A stretch of 64,000 bases of DNA. It comes from Silurus meridionalis (Eukaryota > Chordata > Actinopteri > Siluriformes > Siluridae). Positions within the stretch are counted from its first letter, which is position 1; every line of letters begins with the position of its first letter. A program made the translations under genes and the position numbers. This document shows, in pieces, positions 12,355 through 25,100 of the stretch. The notes under the pieces were generated by a model, which was not told the DNA's origin, did no database searches, and saw nothing but the letters and a program-made list of their open reading frames with translations. The DNA is taken from positions 16,212,463 through 16,276,462 of the forward strand of contig NC_060887.1 in NCBI RefSeq assembly GCF_014805685.1, given 5' to 3'.

Positions 12355-13471
12355 ATGACAGTGCAGGAGGCGCGTCTGTGTGGACTCCTCCTGAGGGAAC
12401 ACTTTGGTGAAGTGGTGGAGAAAGTCGGAGTTCACCTGCTGCGCAGTGGCACTCTCAATCTACGTGCTCTGGCTCATGAAACCAGCACTTCCCTCGACCT
12501 GGTAACCTTAGGATTTCTCAGTACATATACAAATATGTTATGTTTGATTATGAACTTAGATTTGTGGATTTTTCTCTGATTCATGCTCTGGAAGAACTGA
12601 ATATATTGTTATGGATGATCAGAGACAAATCTTTCCTCCTTTCTTTCTGTATTCCATACTTGTACTTTACTAGGTGAAGAAGTGTCTGTGTGTTCTGGTG
12701 CAGCATGGTATGTGTAAGTTTGGTCCAGGCCGCCGGGGTCCTGCTGGTCCTGTTGAGTACCAGGTGAATTGTGAGCGCATTCTCTACATGCTCCGGTACC
12801 CACGCTACATCTACACGGCTAAGAGTCTCTACGGAGACACAGGAGAGCTGGTTATAGAGGAGATACTGCAGAGGGGTCAGATGACCATGAGCAGTGTGGT
12901 CAGGACTGTAGCAGACAGACTGACACAGAATATGGAAGGTGAGTGGTCTGTACTGTAATACATTATGACACATGTGCCATAATACAGAGTCCATCTCACT
13001 GGCGCATGTGGAACATGTGAACTAATGTTCTTGTTATGCAGTGAGGCTACAAAGCTGCTGATATGACCTGCTGGATGTTTTTCTTATTAAGTCATTAGCA
13101 AGCAATGAGTATATTAAGAGCATGAGTTAATATTTTGCTGCCACAAATTTAAAATCATAGCCTAAAAAAATTTATATTTCACTAAATAAACAGCGTCTAG
13201 TTTATTATTTGGCAGGGATGTAAATGGTATTTTTCTTATTGACACTACTTATGGCAGCTACATGTTTCCAAGCTTGAAGAAATGTAATATAATCAGTCAT
13301 TCCTATGTTCAGGTTTTAGTGCTAAAATGATTTAATATATTATTTTTTTGTCTATGACTCATTTTGATATACAAACCATTCCATAAATTTAACTCATTGC
13401 TATGAGAAACTTAAAAATATAGTAATTTTTCCTAATTATATCATTGTTCCTCATAATAAAAACAGGATCTG

Positions 13472-13545
<74 letters not shown>

Positions 13546-14233
13546 CTGTTTTTATTATGAGGAACAAGATAGATAGATAGATAGAGCGAGCTTTTATGTG
13601 TACACACAGCAACCAATAAGGAGAACTGAACGGTTTTTATTGCACAGTTTAATAAACAAGTAATAATATATAATATATAATCCATAAAAAAAAATGTATA
13701 TAACCAAAAATCTTACAGCTGAAAAATAAAAAGATTTTTGCTTAATCCTTTATTGATGGTGTTTAGATTTTCCAGGCTAAAACAGTAGTATAAGACTTTG
13801 AAAACACGGCCCATGCGAGTTTCAACAGGTTTCTTTTCCTGTTGATCCAGATGCTTCAGATGTGGCAGGATTGCTACTTGTTACTTTCATTAAAGAAATA
13901 TCTACATTATCTCATTTAAATCTGATAAATAAAAATATGTAGATTTGATGAGAATTTAAATGTCATTGTGTCGAACTTGGATAGATAAAGTGTAATCTGT
14001 GACTGACATGTTCTTGGTGCAAGTTGGCCTGGTATCTTAGTGATACATTTTTATTTGCCATTCGAACGAAAAAACAAAAAAACAAAGTTGTAGTGGTAAG
14101 ATGCTAGCTAACAAACTATAAAACTTTTTAACTTAAAGTCTATCCTGGCTTGTCGTGTATAACAAAATTATATTGAAATAAGATACAGAGACATTTGCAG
14201 TGAAGACATGGGGAAAATGCTTTGTAGGTGCAT

Positions 14234-14287
<54 letters not shown>

Positions 14288-17200
14288 GATTGAACATGAA
14301 TGATTTACATGGCCATTATGCTTTTGTTCCTAGCTTTCACTGGCAAGATTAACGTGTTCAGTTTATCACATTACAAATTGTATTGTTATCTTTTACACAA
14401 GAAAAAGAAATGTTTGATGCACTTCAATGTTTTTTTTTAAAAACCTTTTGATTTTGTGGATTTAGTCACTGTAGGTAGATGCTACCTAATTTCTGTATTG
14501 TGTAAAAATGTGGAACATAGGGTGAATGAATTTGATGAGATTAGATTCGTTATGAAGAATGAACACAATCAATTTACGTCATAACATATGTAAATTATGT
14601 TATGAAATCTCACCACTATAGTAATACATTACCATGTATGTAATTTGAGATGAAGTAGTGCAGCAGTAGTGTGAAGACTGATGAATGTAAGTGATCTGGG
14701 TTTGATCATCAGCTCAGGCGAGGGCACGGAGTTTATTCAGTGCTTCATAACTACACGATGAACATCATGTTGGATGTATACACAATAAAATGTGTCTATG
14801 TAACACAGTTAAATCATGTAGAACTGATGGAGGTTTTTTAATTAAAGTAAATACATACATACTAAAAACTCAACTTCGGGGCATTCTTGTAATTACCTGA
14901 ATAATAGCTTAATTTTAACCGTTTTTAAGTAAAAGTACTCATCTATGAGAAATGTATACAGTTTATGCAATTCAATGTTCTATTTTCTTGCACATCATTC
15001 TTTGTAGGCGAATATTCTGTTACAGGTACACAGTGAGGAAACCCTTAATTTGTGCAAACAGTAGAACTGGGATCTCGCAACTTGTGATTTCACTTCACAG
15101 TAACGACGAGCAGCATGTTTTTCTGAACTGTAGTAAATGTATTAATCATTAAAATGTAGTGCATCTGAAGGAAAAAATTTCAAGAAGGGAAATGTTGTAA
15201 TCAAATAAGAAAAGTTAGAAAATATTCTTACGCACACAAACAGTAAAATGTTTACTATACTGAATCCTGGTATGTATGTTTAGTTTTTTCCAATGGAATA
15301 AGTCTCATAGAAGCTTTCAGGTTTATGAGCTTTTACTTCACTTCGTTGTTTCAGATTTTAATACTTTAATCGTTTGAAACAGTATTCTGAAAGTATATTC
15401 ACGTGGTCTGTGCTGAATTTCTGCGTTCAGATGGCCAGAGTATGGACTACAGCGAGGTGGTGAACGCGTTCTCGTGCTTGGTGGAGACTCATTTCCTTCA
15501 GCGCTGCCCTCCAGTGGATAGTTTGGGATCAGCAGTCTCAGGAACATCATCCACAGGAACTTCTGAATCTTCTGCCAATACAACACCTCCGTCTGCTCAG
15601 CCAGAGAGCCACCCAGACTGTTATAAACTTCCCCAGGTCCACCTCTCTGGTCAGTATCTTCCACTTGTCTGAACACTATTTGGTTTAGAAAATACTAACA
15701 CCCAGCAATTTGCAAAGAAATGTTGACTATAGCTATTCTGCTTCGAAAAACAACAGATCACATGATTAGTTAAAGCTACACTGTTGTGTTTTTATTAGTT
15801 TTTTTTAAGTGAAATTGTATAATTTTATTTGGGGAGAAGAAATGTCTTACAGCAGTATGTTGTTGTGCATACTATGAGTTGCTTGGACAAAAAATTTAAT
15901 TCACTCTTAAGGCAGTGTGAGGAATTTTCAGGGAATCTGAACACGCACATTGTACATAATACATAATTTCGAAAGTGGTCTGAGACGGGGTTCAAAGTAA
16001 TGCATCTTGTAGTTCGGATGAGCAGTCTGTTTGGATCTCTGTGTGCTCTCTCAGGTCGGGGTAAACGCAGGCGATCAAGTGGTGATGCAGAAGGAAATGA
16101 TGGGGGAGCAAAAAGAGCCAAATTGGAAACCAGAGAGGTGAATGTTTCGGCTAGAAAAAGAGACTGTATATAAGGGTATTTGCTACAGCATCAGACCTGA
16201 TGAATTCCACCCAACGCTGTTCTCTCTGCTTTCTTTCAGGTGTGTGGAGATGAGGGAGTTTACTGGCAGGTGAATTTTGAGCGGTTTCACTTACATTTCA
16301 GACATCAGGCCATCATCAGTGCTGTAGCCTCCAAACTGGACCAGGTAGAGCTCAACCTTCCAAATGCTTGCCATCCTTCATGGTGTCTAATAGCAATTAC
16401 TAAAATATCAGAACACTATTTTATAAAACGTATAGTTTCTGTTATATGAAGGGGTTTATTTATAGCCATGTCTGAGTCGTTGATTAATGAACGCCGCTTT
16501 ACAATAATTGAATTCTGGATTAATGTTCCAACCATGTTCAGAACACGTCTTTATTAATTACCTGCTTCGCCGCCAGTTACATTTACCCATGTTCCTTATC
16601 CCCGTTTTCACCACAGACCAGCAGCGAGATCGTCAGGACCATGCTGAGAATGAGTGAAGTGACGACAACGGCTAATGCTGCATACACACAAGCTGTTTCA
16701 GCTAACGAGGTAAAACCCATGCATAAATGTATATTTTGATTGCTGTAATAACATTGCTTTTTTTTTTTCTAAACGTCTTGTTCTGTAGTGTTAAAACATG
16801 TTAACCTTTTTCTGTAAGATCTTTCGAGCGCTTCCTCCCAGTTACAACATCGGCAGACCCATACTGGACCAGTACTTGACTCTACTGGTGGATGATCCGG
16901 TAAAAAACATGAAACGGAATTACATACATGCTTATATACGTCAGCTCAGTAATCGTTTATAATCTCTCTATTCTGTTCTGTTTCTCTCAGATGGAGTTTG
17001 TGGGTAAGGCGGGTGACAGTGGAGGAGGAATGTACGTCGTCAGTATCCTTAATTGCACTGTGCCGAAACTCAATTTGAAGCTACACGTTGCATTTGTTTG
17101 AATTAAAATAGCGATTAGTTGATTTAAAGTGTAAAACACAAGTGATAGGAGACTTAATCAGTATTGCACCTGAGCTTATGTTCAGATCTGCACCGAGCAT

Positions 17201-19122
17201 TGGCAAACCTGGCTAGAGCTACACTGGAGTCTGTAGTCCAGGAACGGTGAGTGTGATGAGCCTCTGATTTATGTAAAGTCACCAACTGTTTTTGGTGTGT
17301 AATTGCATCTTTTTTTAATGATGGGAACAGTTTTGGATCGCGGTCAGCTCGGATTTTCCGCCTGCTGATACGTAAGAAGCACTTGGAGCAGAAGCAGGTG
17401 GAGGATTTTGCAATGATTCCAGCGAAGGAGGCTAAAGACATGCTGTACACTCTGCTGTCTGAGAACCTGGTCCAGCTACAGGTGACGCAGTCACAAGAGC
17501 ATTTATAAATGAATCATTGTTGTGCCACCGGCTCTCTGTTCTCACTGTGAAGACGCACAGTAGATGAACTATACATTCATTCATGAAACGACCCACTTCT
17601 TCTCTAAGACTCTGCCCTATACTCACAAGTGCTGCTTAACCACATTCACACGTAGTTTCCCATTAGGGGGAAGCTGCAGTTTATAAAAAGGTATTTTAGT
17701 AACTAGACTACACTTTTTATTATCCACCTTCAGACACTCAGTTTAAACAATATAGATGTTTAGCAACATGAATGTGGAATATTGAGAAATGTACAAATTG
17801 ACCAGAGTTCATCAAACTTTTGTTTTGTTTCCCTAGGAAATCCCAAAGACCCCAGACCATGCCCCTTCACGTACTTTTTACCTTTACACTGTTAACCAAT
17901 TACCCACCGCCAGACTACTGCTGCAGAACTGCTACAAGGTACCAACCAACAACCGCACACACACACACAAAATCACATGGATTATTTTGCCTGATATACT
18001 TTCCCCCCATAATATTGATAATAAACAGCTTAAAGGTTACACGTAATAAATTGAATATATGCATCCATTTTTACCAACAAAAAAAGACGATCTCTCCAGA
18101 CACTCTGTTTTCATATAGGACTTGTTAAAAGGGCTATTTTAGGTTCAAGGGAAGCTTCTTGGCTGAAACTTTCACCTTGATTTTGCTTAAAAACTGCAGA
18201 AAGGTTTATCAGGAATGCTGTTAATAAATACAAATTCTCAATTTAAATGAGAGATTGGTTTTGATTTGTAGAGTACTTTTTTGGTCATTGCGTTCATTTA
18301 AAATATTATTTCATGTGTTAAATGTAACCCTTGCAGAACATTGAACGGACATCAAATGAACTACATCCTTTTGTTTGGATGTCTGGTCTGATTTTTGATG
18401 TAGTAATAGATTGAAACAAACAGAAATGTTTTGAACAAGGTGCAAGCAAAATGATTCCATCTAATCCATAGATTCTTCTTCAATTTTGCAGACATATCCC
18501 TGAATTAAATTTGGATAGAGTTTTGATGTGTGCGTGTTCGTGTGTGTGTGTGCTCACAGGCTGTGGGTAACCTGATAGAGAGGAGACTGTTTGAGACCAA
18601 AGAAAACAAGTGAGTTCCTTTCTGCCTGCTAAATAATAAAATCAGATATGTTGGAGGTTTAGAGGTTCAAGTCATTGCAGGGTTTAGTGATTGTCCCTGC
18701 TCCTACCTCTACTTCTGATTAAATAAAAAAAAAAAATACTGCACTTCTGTGTCCCTCTGCAACGGCTTATGTTTATTTGTCTCGTGTTGTGTTTCGGCTC
18801 ATTTGGTCGCTTCACTGACAGACGTCATTTAGAGAAGTCGCAGCGTATTGAAGCAATCCTGGCATCCCTGCAGGCCAGCGGGGCCGAGACGGCGCAACTT
18901 GCCGAGGTGGAAGATATGATCACTGCACCTGAGAGACAGCAGCTAGAGGCTCTCCGTCATCATATTAACAAGTACTGTAGCACTCGCGTTTATTAGATCT
19001 AGTCATGGACAGACATTACATAAGTTATTATTCATTAGATTGTTGTGCAATTAATATTCAACGACTTCCAGCCAGAGTGCACTACACACAAACCACTAAT
19101 CTCAGTGTAGCTGGTATCTATG

Positions 19123-19159
<37 letters not shown>

Positions 19160-19358
19160 GTTGCTCAGGTTAAATGTTCCACATCAGCAAAGATTTACAA
19201 TTTAAAACAGCAATTATTATATAACAATTAGCACTACATAATGTTTGATTAAAATACAAAACTCTTTTGTGTCTTTCTTTAGGTTGGATTCAAGCGAGAA
19301 CCAAGTGGATGAGACGATATTCCTTCTAGAGTCTTATGTTAACTCAGCTGTACGATGA
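12355..19358 (+). CDS. polr3c: DNA-directed RNA polymerase III subunit RPC3 (RPC62), complete CDS in 14 coding exons
   Basis: Coding exons: 12355-12501, 12674-12938, 15431-15649, 16055-16137, 16240-16344, 16617-16709, 16819-16899, 16991-17042, 17186-17246, 17331-17481, 17837-17938, 18560-18609, 18822-18971, 19283-19358. They total 1635 nt (544 residues plus TGA), with all phases consistent. Clear family text includes LLREHFGEVVEKVGVHLL at the N-terminal winged helix, MLRYPRYIYTAKSLYGDTGE, GDSGGGMYV, EDFAMIPAKEAKDMLY and EIPKTPDHAPSRTFYLYTVN. A C-terminal helical segment ends in VDETIFLLESYV. Known role: one of three initiation subunits (with RPC6 and RPC7) that help Pol III open promoters at tRNA, 5S and similar genes; nuclear. 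The exon 15431-15649 carries a Ser/Thr-rich linker that differs from human, and the next exon has a basic KR-rich stretch, a possible nuclear signal. The start codon sits directly at the acceptor and matches the family N-terminus. Confidence 0.97.
13445..13585. repeat. (CTAT)n microsatellite enclosed by a perfect 24-bp inverted repeat
   Basis: Arms 13445-13468 and 13543-13566 are exact reverse complements. Between them lies a (CTAT)n run of about 75 bp. Just outside the right arm a short (GATA)n run (13567-13585) is the complement of the enclosed repeat. It lies in the polr3c intron between 12938 and 15431. Confidence 0.95.
14237..14284. repeat. (GT)n microsatellite
   Basis: A pure GT run of 24 units in the same long polr3c intron (12939-15430), which otherwise holds AT-rich sequence with nothing I recognise. 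Confidence 0.97.
19125..19157. repeat. (GT)n microsatellite
   Basis: A pure GT run in the last intron of polr3c. Confidence 0.95.
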
Positions 19359-19422
19359 GAGTGAGAAATATTTCATATGGATAAAAACAGAACCCGAACA
19401 TATGTACAGTAATAATAATGCT

Positions 19423-19428
19423 AATAAA
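19423..19428 (+). other. Candidate poly(A) signal of polr3c
   Basis: AATAAA lies 65 bp after the polr3c stop codon, followed by a T-rich stretch (TACTTTGTTTC). It is the first canonical hexamer after the stop. Confidence 0.7.
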
Positions 19429-19521
19429 AGTACTTTGTTTCAATAATGCTTATGTGGGCGTCTCTGGCAAATACGTGATGGCAATTCATGATGAACGCAG
19501 GCGTACAACGATTTACAAAAC

Positions 19522-19527
19522 TTTATT
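19522..19527 (-). other. Candidate poly(A) signal of itga10
   Basis: AATAAA on the minus strand, about 530 nt after the itga10 stop. Another minus-strand AATAAA lies closer to the stop at 19846-19851. If the distal one is used, the two convergent genes end within about 100 bp of each other. Confidence 0.5.
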
Positions 19528-20056
19528 CAACATCATCTTTTGACTCAAAAGCATTCGAATTGCAAACCTGAGAAATGAACCCCTACTGAATAAAAACGTT
19601 TTTGTATGCAGATAAACACAGCAAATATGATTTGAATTACACCTCTTGCACCATATGTCTGAATAGTGCACTTCATTGCACTTCCTCACCCTCCCCACCC
19701 GCCTCTGCAATCCAAATACAGCCTGGTATTAGCAGTGCCTCAGTGTAGCTATATTAAGCTCATTCATTACAGTGCCCCAGGAAGCCTGCTTGAGATCTTT
19801 CATTTGACTTCTCAGCAGAGCTAAAATTCTCAACTCATTGCCTGCTTTATTCACATAGTGCTCACACTCAAGACATTTCTGCTTCCTGTAATCCAATACT
19901 GTTTTCAGCGCTCATTTCTCTCCGAGACATTGAGCAGGTATAATAGGTAAATGTTCTGCTCCCAGAGGAAGGAAAGGAGTCCATTTTTTTTTACACTGTG
20001 CACTATTAGATCACCATATTAGACCCATCAAGTCAGTGCTTCAGTGGAAGTGAAAC

Positions 20057-21347
20057 TCAGTCCTCATGGTCCTCGTCATCTATAATCTGTTTTCTTGTGA
20101 AAAAGCCCAGCTGGAGGGAAGATGGAAGAAAAAATAAAACATTTTCAGAGGCAAAATGTCATATTAACTGTTTTGGGGTGCCTGTGATAAAGATTGGATG
20201 TATTTGTTATCATACTTCACAGTAGTGGTTTGTGGCTTTTATGAAGGGCTTTGAAATAGAAGACTTTTCATTTTGCATTAGTATTTCTTTCACCTAGCCT
20301 ATTTTGTTATACAATTTCCACAGTAACATTGGTTAAGGTGTTTTACTATCAAGGTTTAAGGTGTTTTAGTTGTGCTGTATGATCTTCCAATGTTATTAAG
20401 AGTAGAGTTATAAATTGTAAAAGTTGTAAAGCCCAGGAGGGGGCTCAAACACCTTTCATTTCCCATGCCCCTGCAGTCATGTTAATCTAAACCAGGGGTC
20501 ACCAACGTGGTGATAATTATTATGAGAAATCATTAACATGATCAGTGTCTCCACATAGATGAATATTATTAATGATAACATATAATAAAAGGTAAATTGA
20601 GCAAATTTGTTATTTCAGATCAAACTGAAAACTGTGTGTATCAAACTGGTAGCCCTTCACATTAATCGGTACCCAAGAAGTAGCTCTCAGTTTCAAAAAG
20701 GTTGGTGACCCCTGCTCTAAACAATCCCATGTTTTTCTGAGAATTGTTATAAATCTTATAAATCTGGCTTGCAAGGGCATTTTGAAAAGAGTTAACCACC
20801 ATAATTGGTTGTGAATACATGCACATTTCACAATGAGAGTAAATCTGCATTTAACACATTTCATGGAACTCAACAAGATCATGTTGCACTACTGTGTTTG
20901 CTTCATTTGAAATATTTAGCCTACACTTTAATAGTTAACAGTTAATTCAAACAGATGTTTTGTGTTGGCAGGACAAATGTAATGTGAGAGGTTATCAGGA
21001 GGTAATTGTGTTTGGGTTTGCTGGTTTAATGCAAAGATGTCCCTAAAATATAAAGTTTTCTTTTATGTGTAAATGTAAATCAACAGTGTTTGAATGACTT
21101 TAAATGAAAAGTAGCATAAACCTAGGTGTTAAGAATGCATGATGACGAAGTCTGATCAGGATTGAATAATAACCAATAATCAGCACACACAAATCAATAT
21201 CTCCTTAAAAAATATTAAGTATAATGTCAATACCTTCCAAAGTATGAAAATGATAAGTGCTAGCAGAAGCAACCCTCCGATGATACTGCCAATTAGGATC
21301 CACAGAGAAATTGGAATCGAACGACCCTTCAATACCTCCAGCACAGT
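20057..21347 (-). CDS. itga10: itga10 exons 29-30: transmembrane helix and cytoplasmic tail
   Basis: Exons 21347-21234 and 20110-20057. Residues about 1130-1153 form a hydrophobic helix with the [17 protein letters not shown] core seen in ITGA10/11. The splice falls inside the juxtamembrane K-LGFF motif, which normally clasps the beta subunit. The tail continues [13 protein letters not shown] and stops at 20057-20059. Confidence 0.95.
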
Positions 21348-22112
21348 CTACACACACAACACAGTCACAAACTAAACGGCTTGGTTCTTCAAAAGCAAGT
21401 GTCATATGAACTATGAAAATTAGTAATGTTGGTTGTGTGTGAGTCCATGCAGTCCTCTTACCTCCCTCCAAAGACCAGCATTACCCAGTGTGAGCAGATT
21501 AGACTCCTGAGCTGACAGGTTGTAGGAGCCAACGATCATCACAGTTTTGAACATAGCCTAATACAGAAAGAAAAAACAAACAAAATGTTTTATTTACTTT
21601 GGGATTGTAAGGGGTTAACGAAGCTTTGTGTCTGGTAAAAAGATTTGCAAGAAATATAACTTGACAGAGCCTGCTGATATAAGAAAATAATCAATATTTG
21701 AGTGATGTGATGCATCCTTTCACTGCTCTTAGATTACAGCAATAACCCAGCAATTTAAAGTGAATAGACACATTGTTTTAGTTTGCAGTTACAGTTAATG
21801 TAATGGAACATCTTCAAAATAAGTTCCTTTTATTACTTAGAATATAACAGCTATAAAGAGTTCCCTCACCAACCACTCTTTTTAACTTTCTTTCGAAGTT
21901 TGTAAAACAAAACAAAAAAACAGCTTGCCAAGTTAGAGTTAAACCAAAAAGCACTATTCTGAAGACTTCCCCAGTGGTGAAAATGACTTACTATTTTGGT
22001 TAACAGTGAAATAATAAAAAGGGGAGCAGATACCCATATATAGGCACTCTTAAAATTCTGTTTTAAGAATTTATTTAACCTTTACATGTACTTATATGTA
22101 GACCTACAGCTG

Positions 22113-22168
<56 letters not shown>

Positions 22169-25100
22169 GTGTGTGCTCCTTACCTGTCTGAAGAAGCTGT
22201 CATGCACCCTTCTAGTGATGCGAATAACAGCTGCTTGTCCCTTCAGCAGCTGGTGGATATGACACGTGACCTCCACACACCAAGAAGAGCTGCAGTTCTG
22301 CAAACACATACATTTCCAATAATACCTTAACAATAGAATCAGGTTTTTATTAAAGTATGCAGTTCCATGTATTTGACCTTATAATGCGAAGCATTTAGAG
22401 ATGAATATATAAGTTGATAAGTCTCTTACTAAAAATTCATTTTTCTTCATGTCATCAGGATGTAGCGGACGCACGTGTCTCTGTGCAGCTTTCAGCTGCG
22501 CTAATTCGCTCTTAATACTGCAGTTCACACCAGAGCTCTGCACACGCATATACACACAAATCCCAAACAAATATTGAGTTAGACTGTATGTATGTAACCG
22601 TCTATTTATCTTTTTAGCCATTCCCCACATTGTGTTAATACTCACATTGTGAGAGAAAGCCTCAACTACAGAAGCGAAAGCTCTGTCTGCACCAGCTACA
22701 GAGGGTAAACTAACACTCAGCTCCAGATTGTTGACCGTGTAACAGCCTAGATTCTGTACCTAAATACACAAATCATCTTATAAGCAAACATGGATGATGA
22801 TGCTATTAAAAGCACTTAAAACAAATATAGATTTTTATTATATACAACTATAAGGCTGAATTATTAATCAGAATTAATTGACTGAGCATTACTGATGGCA
22901 CACACCTTGAAGTTTGTGTAAAATTCAGGGCCTGTCCCCTCTGATACAGTTCTGGTTGGATGGACCTCATAGCGGTTTAGATTCGAACCACTGCATGGCC
23001 CAAAACAATAGAAAGAGTGAAAGATGAGGTATTTGTTTGTAGAAACTTCATACACACTTCATACAACTGAGTATTCTTAATGGTAATACAGTTTTTAAAT
23101 CACATTTCATGTGTTTAGAAACGTTAAACGTGAGAAAATCTAGCATCATATCAGGAAATCTAACATCACATCATAAATTTTTGTTCCGACTATGAACAGC
23201 TAAGAAAAGACAAAAGCTTCCATAAGCATATGCATACAAATAACAGAAAAATAACGTGTGTACAATGAACTCAAGATTAAGAGTCTAAGTGACCCTAGCG
23301 GGAGTCACTAACCTGGTGATGAAGAGATCAGGCTCATACTGAACTATGCTCTGTAACTGAACGGTGTTGTCTGACAGAGTGTTCTCTTGCTCAACACTGT
23401 CACTGTGAACATACACCTACATATTAGTACCAGTATTTAGCCCCAACAGCATATTACATATTCAGCCATCTGTGTTGAAGCACATACACAACCCTGCTAC
23501 ATGCATTTGGTCAAGAGGCTGTACTGTTCATACTGTAGCATTGTTAGATTCACAATTCTGGATGTGATCATGCTATGTCAAGTCACGTTTGTCAATGTGT
23601 TCATTCTAATGTGCCTCATATTCAAGCACTTACAAGTAAGTAAGTAAATAAATAAATAATCGTTACAGAAAAACGCTTGGATGTCATTAAAGAAGCAACA
23701 TTTATACATTTTATATGTTTACATTTTATACAAACCTAAAAATACAATGAAAGCTGTGTATGATTGTATGTGTGCATCTACCTTGTTGCTACAATCTTCA
23801 GTTGAACTTTACTGATAAGAGATGTGCAACTATATTCAAATTCCAACATAAAGTTCACCTAATAGACAAAAACAGACAGAATGACAGATGAGAAGATGGA
23901 GTTGACAGAGGATGAGATGAGATTAAAAAAAACAGCTTTTTTTAACTGAAAAAATATAGGAAGAGAAGAAGTAGAACTCGAACCATAGACCCAGAGCGAA
24001 AGACTGGATAGCTGACATTGCATGAGTGAATGTTGGGACTCAATCCAGTGCACTCAATTTTAAATTGGCCATCCTCCTGAAAGAGAAAAAGAGCATTTCA
24101 TCCTTATTTAGTCAACTGCAGTCAACTTTTTCAGTGAATAAGAAATAAACATGCTCTTAATAATAGAAGTGTGTTTACTCGTATACTCAGGCTGCTAAAG
24201 TGTAGGTTTTTGGAGTAATAAATAATGAGGCTGGTGTTATAGGCATTCTCTAACTGGTTGTGAAGCTGAACCTCCACAGCCAGGCGTCTTCGAGGACTGC
24301 GGATCACATAAGGCTGCTGCCTGCCAGCACACAAGATATTAACCGATATTAAAGATATTAAATGCAACAAAACACAAAATCATAAACCGAGCCTCTCTAA
24401 TACTCAGTTCTTGTGTTTCCTCTTTAGACCTTGTTCAGACTACCCTAAGATGTTGACATTACCTTGTACCTTTGACGTCCATGTGAGCTTGCAAAACCAG
24501 GTTTGTAACACACACATCATCTTCGCCACAGTCTTTATAAAATGGAATCTATCAAACACACATGGCCAGATATTAATCACAATTTCCAAGATCTTCTGTA
24601 TTGTTTTTATTAGGACACCTGCGTTCAAAATAGGCAAATAAATAGTCAAATAAAAGAATTTAAATAGAAATTACATTTTTAGCTATAGAATAAATGCAAA
24701 GCTACCTATTTAACCACAAATCAGTATCCTGAATGTTTTTGTGATAAAAAGAATGCTCTGCCATTTACGGCATATGGCATTTACTATCCACAAGCTGTAC
24801 TAGAAGTGTCATTCATCCAAGCTTTGTTTAAACATAAATTAAATTCCAAACACTAACTCAATTTAAAACAATTTGGTGTAAAAGAGGCAGATGTAGAGAA
24901 CAGGGGGTATGGAGATGGATGATCTGCTGTGGCTTTGTCCACCTACTTTGAGATATCACATCACTACTCCTATGAACACACTGTTACAATTAAAGGGTTT
25001 ATTCTTAATGGTCTGCTCTTCTGTAGTTTGGGTAAAGATTGTAGACAGCGTGAACTCACAGTTTGTTTAAGTGTGGTTGGCCAGCCTTCATCGAGCACTG

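Noticed and set aside
13470..13545. CRISPR-like regular array
   Set aside because: A pure 4-bp tandem repeat with no spacers in a vertebrate intron.
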